Counted from the first letter of the stretch, positions 7,628 to 17,808 are shown. The stretch: DNA of 64,000 nt from an uncultured Devosia sp. (GCF_946479885.1 NZ_CAMLHM010000003.1:65012-129011); one strand, 5' to 3'. Translations and numbers: made by a program. The notes: generated by a model from the sequence alone, not told the origin.

Positions 7628-9058
7628 TCAAGGCACCATCTCCAGCGCATCAGCTACCCCTCTTAGTCGAGCATGTTGGTCCGGGGTCATTTCCTCGCGC
7701 AGTGATGTCAGTTCTTCGAAGATTTCGGATTTTCTCACCCAGTCCGCCTTCACGACAGCCAACTCGGCAAGTAGCCGTTCCTTCTCGATGCGCAGGCTTT
7801 CGCGCTCGGTGGCAGCTTTGTCACGCTCGGCCTGTGCGGCCTTCCTGTCCTTGTCCAATTCTTGCATTTTGCGGTGAACCGTCTGGAAGATCGGCCCGAC
7901 GAGGTGCCAGATCGGCCCTATCAAGTTACGGCTGTGCGCGTCCATGCTGAACGTGCCCTTTTCATCTCGCTTGACCTTTTCAGTGGCCATAACCTCCGCG
8001 GCCCGCGTCAGGCCCGCAATCATCTTTTGCCAATTGGTGTCCGCCGCTACCTTGTTCTCGGCGAGTTCGGCTTGTGCCCTCTCAAGCGCTTTCAGCTTCT
8101 GCTCAAGGTGGGCCCTTTCGCCGGCCAGCAGCGTCAGCTCATGTGCGTGACCGGACTTAGCTTTGGCCAGCGCTTCGAGCTCCGCATCGAGACGGGACCT
8201 CTCCGCAGCGAACGCAGCCAGCTCACGCTCGCGCAGAGCGGCGAAATCTGCCTTGACCGTATCGAGCTGCTCCTGCTCGTGATCAAGAGCTTTCCTATCG
8301 TCTTGGATCGATGCGAGCGTCACCTCCTGCTTTTCCACTAACTCGGCATACTGGGCTTTCGCCGCCTTGGCCTCGTCCAGCGCCAGCTGTGTCTCCTTGG
8401 ACTTCTTCGCCTCGATCTGACGGTACGTGTTGTGGTGCGTGTGAACGGCGCCCGTTACCTCTTTCGGCTCGCCCCGGTGCAGGCCCAAGCAGGCCATTTC
8501 TTCGGCATACCAATCCTGCAGGGCGATGCACTTTTCCGAGGCATCATGCTTGTTGCCGCCAAATACCTTGCGATACGAAACCCATAGCGCCGTACCGCGC
8601 TTGGTCGACTTTTCGTATGTGGGGATAACAAAGACGGCCAGATGCGGTGTCTTCTCGTCCATATCCAGCCGGACTTGGGCAACCCGTCCAGGGAACTTCC
8701 GATTGAACACCTCGATGTTGTAATCGGTCCACCCTTGAATCTTGTCGGGGTCATAGCCCTCGCGCCCGTCGTCATAGAGGAAGTACTCGGGGCTGGCTCC
8801 CACATGAAAGTCGGCGAGCAGACCCGCATTGTCGGAACGACGCCGAGCGCCGAGCACTTCAGTGACGCGATCGACCGCGGCGATTAGATCCGTCGGATCC
8901 TCGAGCCCCAAGTTTGGCACCCAGAACTGGTTGAGGTGGGAACGGCTACGATCAACATGGATACTGGTGTCGGAGCGTATTCCATGCGCGTGGGCTTGCC
9001 CAATCGCGGTACGACTGCAGCGTGAGTTGATGCGGATGATGGCGTATTGCTTTTCCAT
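7628..9058 (-). CDS. MobV-type (Pre/Mob) relaxase
   Basis: About 476 residues from ATG 9058 (MEKQYAIIRINSRCS); an in-frame ATG at 9082 would add 8 residues. The N-terminal 200 residues match the Mob_Pre relaxase fold: an early YAIIRI strand, then HVDRSRSHLNQFW, and a DMDEKTPHLAVFVIPTYEK stretch equivalent to the histidine motif of MobV. Residues of about 220 onward form a long Glu/Ala/Lys-rich coiled coil. MobV relaxases nick at oriT to start plasmid or element transfer. The gene is single here, without replication or coupling genes, so it is probably a relic or part of a small mobilizable element. Confidence 0.85.
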   Translation of the reverse strand: MEKQYAIIRINSRCSRTAIGQAHAHGIRSDTSIHVDRSRSHLNQFWVPNLGLEDPTDLIAAVDRVTEVLGARRRSDNAGLLADFHVGASPEYFLYDDGREGYDPDKIQGWTDYNIEVFNRKFPGRVAQVRLDMDEKTPHLAVFVIPTYEKSTKRGTALWVSYRKVFGGNKHDASEKCIALQDWYAEEMACLGLHRGEPKEVTGAVHTHHNTYRQIEAKKSKETQLALDEAKAAKAQYAELVEKQEVTLASIQDDRKALDHEQEQLDTVKADFAALRERELAAFAAERSRLDAELEALAKAKSGHAHELTLLAGERAHLEQKLKALERAQAELAENKVAADTNWQKMIAGLTRAAEVMATEKVKRDEKGTFSMDAHSRNLIGPIWHLVGPIFQTVHRKMQELDKDRKAAQAERDKAATERESLRIEKERLLAELAVVKADWVRKSEIFEELTSLREEMTPDQHARLRGVADALEMVP

Positions 9059-9132
9059 AGCCGGATCGTCCGACAGGTCCATGAAAATTCAAAATCCAGA
9101 AAGCCAGATTCCCGCTTCGCCAGAAAAAGCGG

Positions 9133-9188
9133 GAACTCACTTTGCACTTTTGGGGCCCCGGCTGCGCCACCCCAAAAGTGCGTGAGCT
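9133..9188. repeat. Long inverted repeat beside the relaxase gene; possible oriT
   Basis: GCACTTTTGGGG at 9144-9155 and its exact complement at 9170-9181 form a 12-bp stem with a 14-base loop. After a 3-base bulge the pairing extends outward (GAACTCAC 9133-9140 with GTGAGCTC 9182-9189, one mismatch). It is 75 bases upstream of the relaxase start, the place where MobV elements carry oriT. A leader hairpin or terminator is an alternative. Confidence 0.5.
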
Positions 9189-9189
9189 C

Positions 9190-10264
9190 TCCGAGGGCCT
9201 GGCAGGGGCCTTTGCGGACTTGGTGGTGCTGATTTGGTTGATCCGACCCCCCTTCGCCTGCGGCAGGGGAGTAGAGCCTGCCGGCTCGGACCAGAGCATT
9301 TTGCCGAGACTAGAAGCCAGCTTGTCCGTGTCCTGACGATGACCCGGGGCTACCAACAAGAGCATACGCCTCATGTGTATTGCCGTTATCTAGAGGTAGC
9401 CACCAATAACAATGACCGGCCAGCTGGGGCGCACCCGACGCCGCGTTGGCTTGGCGAACAAGGTCCAGTCGTCTGCCGTAGGCCCGACTACACGGTGGTC
9501 TGCTGGCGGTTGATACATGCGTGTCCCCTGGCGCCACGCTAGACATGGCTCCGCCCGCGCATGTTTGCGTCGGAAGCGTTCGGTGAAGTGAAACGGGCTT
9601 TTTTGCGCCCACTGCGAATATAATGCCCCCCGTCTGCGGGGCGGCATATACTAGATCTAGTTGTTTCGGTCTGATTTTGCCCTTTAAGTTGTTGGGCGTC
9701 GAGGATTCGTGGACCTTTTCGTGCCTAAGCTTCGGTTGCCCCGCCGTTGTTGGTCGTCTTGGCTGAGAGGGCCTTGAGTTCGACAGCCCGGAAGCGACGC
9801 CGTCTGTCTGAGCCGCGCCAACCACCGCGCGTTTGCCCTACAGCCGGCGGCGCGGACCAACCAAGACGATTACGCCCCTATACAACCACATTAACAGCGT
9901 CAGACGCGCCAGACATTGAGATACAATATTCGGCAGGCGTCTTTGTCCAACCCAACTCGAGGGGGCGCGGGATAGACACTCAAAGCAAGTAACAAAGAGG
10001 GCTGCATAAGTGTCGGTCCGGCTTTTGGCCATGCAGGAATGTGTCCTGGCCTATGCTTAGGATGCATGGCAAAGGCCGCCGTTAACCACAGGAGCCCAGA
10101 TTAGGGCCGCCATTACAAGGGCTTAGGGGCTCAATCGGTTCGCGCGTTTACCAATGCGACGCTTTGACCTTGTCCGGCTGGTAAATGACATCTAAACAAA
10201 ACATTGACCGTTGGGCTCAATACATCTACGAAACGAGCCGCGGCGTTAATTGTGAGGAATTTAG
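9190..10264. other. Long non-coding stretch of about 1.1 kb
   Basis: No reading frame here has a convincing start, codon use or recognisable family. A short GC-rich hairpin (CCCC-GTCTGC-GGGG) is visible around 9629-9642. The longest open frame (9310-9825, minus) is rich in Ser, Pro and Gly with no motif. The stretch probably represents decayed sequence from the mobilizable element plus the promoter of the gene at 10265. Confidence 0.5.
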
Positions 10265-10627
10265 ATGCGTAAGCTGATCACGACTTTGGCAATGGCAGGC
10301 GTGCTCGGCCTTGGAACGGCGTCTGCTACCTCTGCCGCTCCGGTTCCCGGTTTCGAGGGCCTTTATAGCGCGGTAGCCGTGGCTTGCAGCGTGCCCACCG
10401 GCACTCTCGCCGCCTGTGAGGCAGCCATCAACGCCTATGCGGCCGCTCTCGTGGCCAATGTCGACATCTCGGTCGCCAACAAGTCCTTCCAGGAACTGCG
10501 CGGCGAGGTCTTCACGGCCAACGAGCCCGACCAGCCCTTCCAGGCTGACGTCGATGCCCTGTTCGAGCTGCTGCTGCCCGAGTCCGGCGCCATCGCGCCC
10601 GCAGCCAGCCCCACCGTTCCGGGCTAA
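10265..10627 (+). CDS. Small secreted hypothetical protein
   Basis: ATG 10265 follows GAGGA (10254-10258) by 6 bases. The 120-residue product has a signal peptide (MRKLITTLAMAGVLGLG, cleavage near ATSAA). The mature part is Ala-rich and acidic, with two cysteines (ACSVPTG and AACEAA) that could form a disulfide. The end is Pro/Ser-rich (APAASPTVPG). No family is recognised; it should be periplasmic or outside the cell. It is monocistronic, with its own terminator, and precedes the polysaccharide locus. Confidence 0.8.
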   Translation: MRKLITTLAMAGVLGLGTASATSAAPVPGFEGLYSAVAVACSVPTGTLAACEAAINAYAAALVANVDISVANKSFQELRGEVFTANEPDQPFQADVDALFELLLPESGAIAPAASPTVPG

Positions 10628-10657
10628 TAGACCCCGAAGGGTCCTGACAGTTTCGAA

Positions 10658-10684
10658 CCCGGCCTCTTCGGAGGTCGGGTTTTT
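10658..10684 (+). terminator. Rho-independent terminator
   Basis: CCCGGCCTC (10658-10666), loop TTCG, GAGGTCGGG (10671-10679; one G-T pair), then TTTTT 10680-10684. The classic UUCG-type tetraloop hairpin with a T run lies 30 bases after the stop of the secreted protein gene. Confidence 0.9.
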
Positions 10685-10685
10685 G

Positions 10686-11126
10686 TGTTTGCCTCGGATC
10701 GAGAAAATACTTGGCGGCCCCCCGTTTGATTGGAGTGCTCAAGTAATTACGATCGTGGGAGGCGCCGGGAGCGTCGGGGTGGTCGCGAGGTCTCGGCTAC
10801 GGGTGTCAGCCGGTCGGCAACGGCGAAACCTTTGAAAAAGATGACGATTTGACGATAATTGACGATGCGCGCCGTGCAGGCAAGCCATGCAGGATCGCGA
10901 AGGATGTCGTCGCTTATGAGCGGGGAATTTCCGCCAACAGGTCCAAAACGCGCCAAAACGCGTATCTAGCCTCGGTTGCCACAGCAAAAATGCATAGCTT
11001 GCCACTCCTGCATTAACCCAGATGCGAGGTCTGAAGTTTTTTGCTGTTGGAATTAGTTCATTGTTTGATAACCTTGTTTTTGCGGCAAGTTAGACCCTCT
11101 GATGGTCGGTGTCAGGCGAGTATCCA
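10686..11126. other. Intergenic region before the polysaccharide locus
   Basis: No supported gene. The last 100 bases become AT-rich (runs around 11035-11090), consistent with the promoter and leader of the polysaccharide operon. No exact sigma-70 consensus or known operator is seen. A minus-strand open frame at 10739-11005 lacks a ribosome-binding site and shows no family likeness. Confidence 0.5.
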
Positions 11127-11924
11127 ATGAACGATCTTAATACGCTCAAGGACGTACGTTTCGCGACGGCGCAAATGGATATCGATTTGGCTGGCGCCCT
11201 CAGTGGCGACGTCGAGTCCCGGTTTGGTTCGCGCACCGAACGCGTCAGCTGGCAGAATGGCCTCACGATGCGCCTGCCGCGCCGCGGTCAGCCGCTGTTC
11301 GTTGAATCGGCCCGCCGGACCCGTCACCTGGTCGCCAAACGCGTGTTCGACTTTGTGGCCTCCGCCGGCGCACTTGTGGCGTTGCTGCCGTTCTTTGTGA
11401 TCCTGGCGGTGGTTATCAAGGCCACCAGCAAGGGGCCCGTGCTGTTCCGCCAGGAGCGGGAAGGGCGCTGGGGCAAGCCGTTCATGGCGTACAAGTTCCG
11501 CTCGATGAAGGTCGAGGAATGTGACCTCTCCGGCGTCGCCCAGACGGTGAAGGACGACCCGCGGGTGACCGCCATCGGTCGGCTGATGCGGCGCACCAGC
11601 ATCGATGAATTGCCGCAGCTCCTCAACGTGCTGATGGGCGACATGTCGCTGGTCGGCCCGCGTCCTCATGTGTCTGGCATGCGTGCCGGCGGCATGAGCT
11701 ACAAGGAACTCGTGCCCTACTATGACCAGCGGCTGGAAATGCTGCCCGGTCTTACCGGTTGGGCGCAGGTCAACGGACTGCGCGGTCCCACTGAGCGCGC
11801 CGACCGTGCCCGAGCCCGTGTCGACCACGACCTCGCCTATATCCAGAACTTCTCGTTCTGGCTGGACCTGCACATTATTGGCCAGACGATCCGGCACGAA
11901 TTCGTCGGTGGCACCGGCCACTGA
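11127..11924 (+). CDS. ExoY/WcaJ-type undecaprenyl-phosphate sugar phosphotransferase
   Basis: A 265-residue bacterial sugar transferase that should start polysaccharide synthesis by moving a sugar phosphate from a nucleotide sugar to undecaprenyl phosphate at the inner membrane. One membrane helix lies near residues 70-95 after KRVFDF. Then come the family motifs KATSKGPVLFRQER, YKFRSMK, RRTSIDELPQLLNVLMGDMSLVGPRP and PGLTGWAQVNG. The short form without an N-terminal five-helix part is ExoY-like. ATG 11127 is preferred over the in-frame GTG 11109. It is the first gene of the locus, as is usual. Confidence 0.93.
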   Translation: MNDLNTLKDVRFATAQMDIDLAGALSGDVESRFGSRTERVSWQNGLTMRLPRRGQPLFVESARRTRHLVAKRVFDFVASAGALVALLPFFVILAVVIKATSKGPVLFRQEREGRWGKPFMAYKFRSMKVEECDLSGVAQTVKDDPRVTAIGRLMRRTSIDELPQLLNVLMGDMSLVGPRPHVSGMRAGGMSYKELVPYYDQRLEMLPGLTGWAQVNGLRGPTERADRARARVDHDLAYIQNFSFWLDLHIIGQTIRHEFVGGTGH

Positions 11925-12016
11925 GTACCCGGGCGGTACGAGGCGCAAAGGCTGTCATCTATTTGGCAATATTTGCATGAGACAAGCTATGCCTCCCGCC
12001 GATACTGGATTCCCGA

Positions 12017-12589
12017 ATGAAGCTGAAGCATCTGGACGTCACGGACGTTGTTGAAATCACGCCCGTGCGGCATGGCGACGATCGGGGATACTTCTCCGAG
12101 ACCTTTCGGGACGAGTGGTTCCGAACCAATGTCGCGGATCTGACCTTCGTGCAGGAAAACCAGTCGCTGAGCCGCGCCGTTGGCGTGGTGCGCGGTCTGC
12201 ACTTCCAAAGCCATCCCGCCGCGCAAGGCAAGCTGGTGCGATGCGTCGCCGGAGCCATCTTCGATGTCGCGGTGGACATTCGCCGGGGATCGCCGACCTT
12301 CGGCAAATGGGTGGCCGCCACGCTCACCGCGGATGAGGGCAACCAGCTTTGGGTGCCGGTCGGTTTTCTTCACGGTTTTTGCACCCTGGTGCCTGACACG
12401 ATCGTCTCCTACAAGGTGACGAACTACTACGACCGCGCGTGTGACAAGGGCGCGGCCTGGAACGACGCCGATATCGGCGTTATCTGGCCCGACCTGGCCG
12501 ACCCTGAAACGCTCTCGCCCAAGGACCGGCAGCAACCTTTGCTCCGCGACCTGCCGGCATATTTCGATTTTGCCGCAGCGGAGAACTGA
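12017..12589 (+). CDS. rfbC: dTDP-4-dehydrorhamnose 3,5-epimerase
   Basis: A 190-residue cupin-fold epimerase for the third step of dTDP-L-rhamnose synthesis. Visible family motifs are RGLHFQ with the catalytic His, GKLVRC, the [16 protein letters not shown] strand, and VPVGFLHGF. The C-terminal part has the substrate-binding Asp-rich [11 protein letters not shown] segment. The next gene, rfbB, begins 1 base after its stop, so the four rfb genes form an operon. It begins at ATG 12017 without a strong ribosome-binding site. Confidence 0.95.
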   Translation: MKLKHLDVTDVVEITPVRHGDDRGYFSETFRDEWFRTNVADLTFVQENQSLSRAVGVVRGLHFQSHPAAQGKLVRCVAGAIFDVAVDIRRGSPTFGKWVAATLTADEGNQLWVPVGFLHGFCTLVPDTIVSYKVTNYYDRACDKGAAWNDADIGVIWPDLADPETLSPKDRQQPLLRDLPAYFDFAAAEN

Positions 12590-12590
12590 T

Positions 12591-13658
12591 ATGCGCGTCA
12601 TCGTAACCGGCGGGGCCGGGTTCATCGGCTCGGCTTTGGTGCGTCATCTGGTGCTCGAAAAGGGCTATGACGTTCTCACCATCGACAAGCTCACGTATGC
12701 CGGCAACCTGACGTCGCTGGCTGCCGTGGATGGCAAGGCAAACCACCGCTTCCTCCAGGCCGACATCTGCGACCGGCAAGCGATGAACGAAGCGTTTTCG
12801 AGCTTCCGCCCCGATCGCGTCATGCATCTGGCCGCCGAAAGCCATGTCGATCGCTCGATCACGGGCGCTGAAGATTTCATCCAGACCAATGTGATTGGCA
12901 CGTTCACGCTGCTCGAGGCTGCACGCGCTCTCTATAGTACCCTCGACGACGCGGCCCGGCAGCGCTTCCGTTTCCTGCATGTGTCCACCGACGAGGTCTA
13001 TGGTTCGCTGGGTGACGATGGGCTCTTCACCGAGCAGACGCCCTATGACCCCAGTTCCCCCTATTCGGCCTCCAAGGCGGCGTCGGATCACCTGGCCAAA
13101 GCCTGGGCCCGGACCTACGACCTGCCGATACTGGTATCGAACTGCTCGAACAATTACGGCCCCTACCACTTCCCCGAAAAGCTCATTCCACTGACCATTC
13201 TCAATGCCCTGGAAGGCAAGGCTCTGCCGGTCTACGGCAAGGGCGAGAATGTGCGTGACTGGCTCTATGTGGAAGACCATGCGCGGGCCCTCGATATCAT
13301 CGTCGAACGCGGCCGGGTCGGCGAGACCTACAATGTGGGCGGTCGGAACGAGCGGAAGAATATCGATGTCGTCCGTCGCATCTGCGCGGTGCTCGACCAG
13401 CGCCGGCCGGAGGCCGCACCCCGCGAGGGTCTGATCCGCTTCGTCACCGATCGGCCAGGCCACGACGCCCGTTACGCGATCGACGCGACCAAGCTGGAAA
13501 CCGAGCTGGGCTGGAAGGCACGCGAGACCTTCGAAACCGGCATTGAGCGCACCGTGGACTGGTATCTGAGCAATGACTGGTGGTGGGCTCCCCTGCGGCA
13601 GAGCTATGCCGGCGAACGGCTGGGCGTGCTGCCCGCCACGGCCAAGGCTGCCGAATAA
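12591..13658 (+). CDS. rfbB: dTDP-glucose 4,6-dehydratase
   Basis: A 355-residue extended SDR enzyme that converts dTDP-glucose to dTDP-4-dehydro-6-deoxyglucose. TGGAGFIG near residue 7 binds NAD. STDEVYG holds the catalytic Thr-Asp-Glu, and YSASKAASD holds Tyr-x-x-x-Lys. [17 protein letters not shown] is the family signature. The length is typical. The gene runs from ATG 12591 and its TAA shares one base with the ATG of rfbD. Confidence 0.97.
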   Translation: MRVIVTGGAGFIGSALVRHLVLEKGYDVLTIDKLTYAGNLTSLAAVDGKANHRFLQADICDRQAMNEAFSSFRPDRVMHLAAESHVDRSITGAEDFIQTNVIGTFTLLEAARALYSTLDDAARQRFRFLHVSTDEVYGSLGDDGLFTEQTPYDPSSPYSASKAASDHLAKAWARTYDLPILVSNCSNNYGPYHFPEKLIPLTILNALEGKALPVYGKGENVRDWLYVEDHARALDIIVERGRVGETYNVGGRNERKNIDVVRRICAVLDQRRPEAAPREGLIRFVTDRPGHDARYAIDATKLETELGWKARETFETGIERTVDWYLSNDWWWAPLRQSYAGERLGVLPATAKAAE

Positions 13659-14548
13659 TGCGGCTGGCGGTTACGGGCAAGACCGGGCAGGTGGTGACCG
13701 CGCTGCTTGAGCGCGGCGCGGCTACGGGCATTGACGTTATTGCCCTGGGGCGGCCCGAACTCGATCTCAGTCATGATCATTCGGTGCTGGACGCTTTGAC
13801 GGCCGCGTCTGCAGATGTCATCGTTTCGGCCGCCGCCTATACGGCCGTCGACAAGGCGGAAACCGAGGCGGACCTTGCCCAAGCGGTCAATGCCCGCGGC
13901 CCGGCTTTGGTCGCGGTTGCCGCCGCCAAGTTGAACGTGCCCGTCATTCACCTGTCGACCGACTATGTCTTCGATGGCAGCAAGAGCGCCCCATATGTCG
14001 AGAACGACGCCACCGGTCCTCTCGGCGTCTACGGCGCGAGTAAGCTGGCCGGTGAAGCCGCGATTGCCGCCGCCACGTCCAACCATGTGATCCTGCGCAC
14101 GGCCTGGGTCTACTCGCCCTTCGGCCAGAACTTCCTCAAGACCATGCTTCGGCTGGCCGGGGATCGGCCGCAATTGCGCGTGGTCGATGACCAGCGCGGC
14201 AATCCGACCTCGGCGCTCGATATCGCCGATGCAGTGCTGGCCGTGGCGCGCAATCTGGTGGATCGCCCCGATGAAGCAGGGCTGCGCGGCGTATTCCATC
14301 TCGCCGGAACCGGCGAGGCAAGCTGGGCCGATTTTGCCATCGAAATCTTCGCGGCATCGGCCGCAATGGGTGGCTCATCGGCCGAGGTGACGCGCATCAC
14401 CACGGCGGACTACCCAACCCCGGCACGGCGCCCGGCCAATTCACGGCTGTCATCGGCGCGGCTGCAACAAATTCACGGCGTGATCATGCCCCACTGGACC
14501 ATCTCGACGCGCGCAGTCGTCGAGCGCCTGGTGGCGGTATCCGCATGA
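13658..14548 (+). CDS. rfbD: dTDP-4-dehydrorhamnose reductase
   Basis: A 296-residue NADPH-dependent reductase for the last step of dTDP-L-rhamnose synthesis. The N-terminal TGKTGQV replaces the usual GxxGQLG. Other motifs are AAAYTAVDKAE, STDYVFDG, YGASKLAGE (Tyr-x-x-x-Lys) and RTAWVYSPFGQNF. It overlaps rfbB by one base (TAATG), implying translational coupling. Confidence 0.96.
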   Translation: MRLAVTGKTGQVVTALLERGAATGIDVIALGRPELDLSHDHSVLDALTAASADVIVSAAAYTAVDKAETEADLAQAVNARGPALVAVAAAKLNVPVIHLSTDYVFDGSKSAPYVENDATGPLGVYGASKLAGEAAIAAATSNHVILRTAWVYSPFGQNFLKTMLRLAGDRPQLRVVDDQRGNPTSALDIADAVLAVARNLVDRPDEAGLRGVFHLAGTGEASWADFAIEIFAASAAMGGSSAEVTRITTADYPTPARRPANSRLSSARLQQIHGVIMPHWTISTRAVVERLVAVSA

Positions 14549-14588
14549 TCGCTCATCCCATTGGTATTGTGTATAGGAGACGCGGCGA

Positions 14589-15458
14589 ATGAAGGGCATA
14601 ATCCTGGCGGGTGGCAGCGGTACGCGCCTTCATCCGATTACCTCGGCAGTCTCCAAGCAGTTAATGCCGGTTTACGACAAGCCGATGATCTATTATCCGC
14701 TGACCACACTCATGCTGGCCGGCGTCACCGAAATACTGATCATCACCACCCCGCACGACAATGAGAGCTTCAAGCGTCTGCTTGGCGATGGTTCGAAGTG
14801 GGGCATTTCCATCGATTATGCGGTGCAGGATGCGCCCAATGGCCTCGCCGAGGCCTTCATCATCGGCGCCGATTTCGTGGCCGGCGGCCCATCTGCCCTG
14901 GTCCTGGGCGACAACATCTTTTACGGCCACGGCCTGCCGCAATTGATGCGCGGCGGGGCAGGACGCGACAAGGGCGCCTCGGTCTTTGCCTACCATGTCA
15001 CCGATCCGCAGCGCTATGGCGTGGTCGAGTTCGACAGCCAGATGCGCGCGATCAGCATCGAGGAAAAGCCGGCTGCACCACGCTCGAACTGGGCGGTGAC
15101 CGGTCTCTATTTCTACGACCAGCAGGTGGTCGACATCGCGGCCAATCTTAAGCCGTCGCCCCGCGGCGAGCTTGAGATCACCGACGTCAACCGGATCTAC
15201 CTGGAACGCGGTCAGTTGTCGGTGGAAAAGATGGGTCGCGGCTATGCGTGGCTAGACACCGGCACGCCTGACAGTTTGCTCGAGGCCGCCCAGTTCGTGG
15301 CAACATTAGAAAAGCGCCAGGGCTTCAAGATCGCCTGCCCGGAGGAAATCGCCTATCGCATGGGGTTCATCAGCCAGCGGCAGCTCGAGCAACTCGCAGC
15401 CACGCTCAAGAAGAGCGCCTATGGCCGGTATCTCGCGTCGGTTGCTGCGGGGCTCTGA
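14589..15458 (+). CDS. rfbA: Glucose-1-phosphate thymidylyltransferase
   Basis: A 289-residue nucleotidyltransferase making dTDP-glucose, the first step of the rhamnose pathway. [40 protein letters not shown] and [20 protein letters not shown] are the diagnostic motifs. ATG 14589 follows AGGAG (14575-14579) by 9 bases. The enzyme is usually inhibited by dTDP-rhamnose. Order rfbC-B-D-A is compact and complete, so the polymer almost surely contains L-rhamnose. Confidence 0.97.
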   Translation: MKGIILAGGSGTRLHPITSAVSKQLMPVYDKPMIYYPLTTLMLAGVTEILIITTPHDNESFKRLLGDGSKWGISIDYAVQDAPNGLAEAFIIGADFVAGGPSALVLGDNIFYGHGLPQLMRGGAGRDKGASVFAYHVTDPQRYGVVEFDSQMRAISIEEKPAAPRSNWAVTGLYFYDQQVVDIAANLKPSPRGELEITDVNRIYLERGQLSVEKMGRGYAWLDTGTPDSLLEAAQFVATLEKRQGFKIACPEEIAYRMGFISQRQLEQLAATLKKSAYGRYLASVAAGL

Positions 15459-15487
15459 GGGATCTGATCCGAATTTAAGGAGTTGAT

Positions 15488-16594
15488 TTGACCAAGACCG
15501 TCAACATACTAGGCATTCGCGGCATTCCCGCGGCGCACGGTGGCTTCGAAACTTTTGCTGGCGAGCTTGCGCCCTACCTCCACGGTAAGGGCTGGACAGT
15601 GAACGTCTATTGCCAGCTCGAGCCAGATAGCGAAGGAAGGATCGCTCCCGACTTTGAAGACGATTGGAATGGCGTGCATCGCATCCACTACGGAGCACAA
15701 GCGTCTTCGAAAGGCAGCGTCGGATTTGACTGGCGATGCGTGCGAGACGCGGCGCGGCGCGGTGGTGTTAACTTGGTGTTGGGTTACAATACCGCGATAT
15801 TCAGCCTGTATTTGCGTGCCTTGGGTCGACGCGTCATTATGAACATGGATGGTATAGAATGGAAGCGGGCCAAATGGTCTGCACCCATTAAGGCCTGGTT
15901 CTATGCCAACGAATTCCTCGGTGCCAATCTGGCCAACATGCCAATAGCCGACCATCCCGAAATTGCTCACCATCTTCGACGGCACGGATGCAACAGGGCT
16001 CACGTCATTCCCTACGGCTCGCGACGCCTCAGCAGTGCTCCGGCGGTGCTGATCGAGGACATGAACTTGGTGCCAGGCCATTACATGGTATCGATCGCCC
16101 GCATCGAGCCTGAAAACTCGATCTTGGAAATCGTGGAAGCTTTTTCGAGGAAGCCACGGGCGGTTAAGCTTGTGGTGCTCGGCAATTTTCGAGACGACAA
16201 CGCCTATCATCGGCAGGTTAAGGTGGCTGCCGGTCCAAGTGTGGTGTTTCCCGGCGCAATCTATGACAAAGAGAGGGTCAGCGCTCTGCGTTTCCACGCG
16301 CTGGCCTACCTGCATGGCCACCAGGTCGGCGGCACCAATCCATCACTGGTCGAGGCGCTAGGCGCTGGCAATGCGGTGATCGCCCACGACAACAGGTTCA
16401 ACCGCTGGGTCGCGGGCGAAGGGCAGTTCTATTTCAAGGACATCGCCGAACTGGCTCGCACAATCGATCTGGTCGACAGCGGCGATCTACCCCTGGCCGA
16501 TGCGCGCAGGTCTGCCATCGCGAGGCATATCGAACAATTCACGCTGGACAATATCCACCGCAGCTATGAAACCCAGCTAGAGCGCCAACTGTGA
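15488..16594 (+). CDS. Glycosyltransferase (DUF1972 / rhamnosyltransferase-like)
   Basis: A 368-residue cytoplasmic GT4-like transferase. Its N-terminus NILGIRGIPAAHGGFETF is typical of the DUF1972 group, which often acts as a rhamnosyltransferase. The C-terminal half carries VSIARIEPEN, and GTNPSLVEALGAGNAVIAHDNRFN for nucleotide-sugar binding. The start is TTG 15488, after AAGGAG. It lies directly after rfbA, consistent with using dTDP-rhamnose, but the acceptor is not known. Its end overlaps the next gene by 4 bases. Confidence 0.88.
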   Translation: MTKTVNILGIRGIPAAHGGFETFAGELAPYLHGKGWTVNVYCQLEPDSEGRIAPDFEDDWNGVHRIHYGAQASSKGSVGFDWRCVRDAARRGGVNLVLGYNTAIFSLYLRALGRRVIMNMDGIEWKRAKWSAPIKAWFYANEFLGANLANMPIADHPEIAHHLRRHGCNRAHVIPYGSRRLSSAPAVLIEDMNLVPGHYMVSIARIEPENSILEIVEAFSRKPRAVKLVVLGNFRDDNAYHRQVKVAAGPSVVFPGAIYDKERVSALRFHALAYLHGHQVGGTNPSLVEALGAGNAVIAHDNRFNRWVAGEGQFYFKDIAELARTIDLVDSGDLPLADARRSAIARHIEQFTLDNIHRSYETQLERQL

Positions 16595-17751
16595 ACCAAG
16601 GTGGAAGCGGGTGGGCCAAGGCGACACCGAATATCCTTGCCGTCCATCAGGGCTACGAGCTGTACGGGTCAGACCGGACGTTCATATCATCGGTGTGCGC
16701 CCTCCGGCGTGCCTACCCGGGCGGTGCGCTGCGGATTTGGCTGCCACGGGAAGGGGATCTCGCGGAGGCCCTGCGTGAACGTGGCTTCCGTGTAGAAATT
16801 CGCCCATTGTGGATACTACGCCGTGCGAATGGACTTTTAGGGACATTTGTCCATCTCCTCAAGCTTCCCATAGCGACATCACAGGCACTGCGGGCCATCA
16901 ACCAGGCAACTCTGTGCTACATTAACACCTCGGTGATAGTCGATTACGCGCTGGCGGTCCGTTTTGCATCGACGCCCTCAATTATTCACATCCATGAAAT
17001 ACCGACTGGCATGGGGATGAAAATCATCCGTCCCATCATGCGCTTCGCGCGGGCATGTCTAGTCTTCAACTCCGACGCGACGCGACGCGCATTTGAGCCG
17101 CTCGATGATCAGCCAAACGCCGTGCTGCTTAATGGGGTGCCGTTCCGAGAGTCCCAAACACCACGGGAGCCGTTTTCCGACCCGGACGCACGTATCCGAA
17201 TACTAATGATTGGCCGCATTAATAACTGGAAGGGTCAGGACCTGCTACTCCAAGCGCTTGCGAACCTCCCTACGTCGCTCGCAAGCAGGATCGACCTACG
17301 GTTTCTAGGGGCCGCGTTCGAAAGCGGTCCAGCAGAGCGGGAAATCGCTGACTTGGTCAAGAGCCTTGATTTGAGATGCAATGTGTCCTTCGACGGGTTT
17401 GTCGCCGATCCATCTGAGGCTTACGAGTGGAGCGACCTTGTGGTGGTCCCTTCGAAGAAGCCGGAACCTTTCGGACTCGTTGCCGTCGAGGCGATGGCTC
17501 ATGGACGCGCACTTGTCGCGGCAAGTCACGGTGGCCTTAAAGAAATCGTCGTTGAGGGGGAGACCGGTTTTCTTTTCGAACCGAACAACGCCGAGGCATT
17601 GGCAGAATGCATAATGGCCGCGAGCGAGGATACTGCGCTGACACTTTCCATGGGCCTAGCCGGGAAGAAGCGCTATGAGGAGCATTTCTCCGAGCAGCGC
17701 TATCAGGAACAATTCGTGTCTATTGTTGGTGCGCTCCTTGAGGGTAAATAG
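16591..17751 (+). CDS. GT4-family glycosyltransferase
   Basis: A 386-residue GT-B transferase starting at GTG 16591 in a GTGA overlap with the previous stop. The N-terminal acceptor domain begins near ILAVHQGYELYGSDR. The donor domain has the glycosyltransferase group 1 pattern: ILMIGRINNWKGQDLLL, DLVVVPSKKPEPFGLVAVEAMAHG (the E-x7-E motif) and GGLKEIVVEGETGF. The sugar specificity is unknown. It ends the plus-strand operon; the flippase gene on the other strand converges 57 bases later. Confidence 0.9.
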   Translation: MNQGGSGWAKATPNILAVHQGYELYGSDRTFISSVCALRRAYPGGALRIWLPREGDLAEALRERGFRVEIRPLWILRRANGLLGTFVHLLKLPIATSQALRAINQATLCYINTSVIVDYALAVRFASTPSIIHIHEIPTGMGMKIIRPIMRFARACLVFNSDATRRAFEPLDDQPNAVLLNGVPFRESQTPREPFSDPDARIRILMIGRINNWKGQDLLLQALANLPTSLASRIDLRFLGAAFESGPAEREIADLVKSLDLRCNVSFDGFVADPSEAYEWSDLVVVPSKKPEPFGLVAVEAMAHGRALVAASHGGLKEIVVEGETGFLFEPNNAEALAECIMAASEDTALTLSMGLAGKKRYEEHFSEQRYQEQFVSIVGALLEGK

Positions 17752-17808
17752 GCCGCGCGCGCAATATGCGCCTCGCACCTCTACAAAGTGCCATGCTTTA
17801 CTAGCTTG

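Noticed and set aside
9310..9825. A 171-residue minus-strand frame in the gap after the relaxase gene
   Set aside because: Rich in Ser, Pro and Gly, with no ribosome site or known motif; it overlaps other frames of equal quality.
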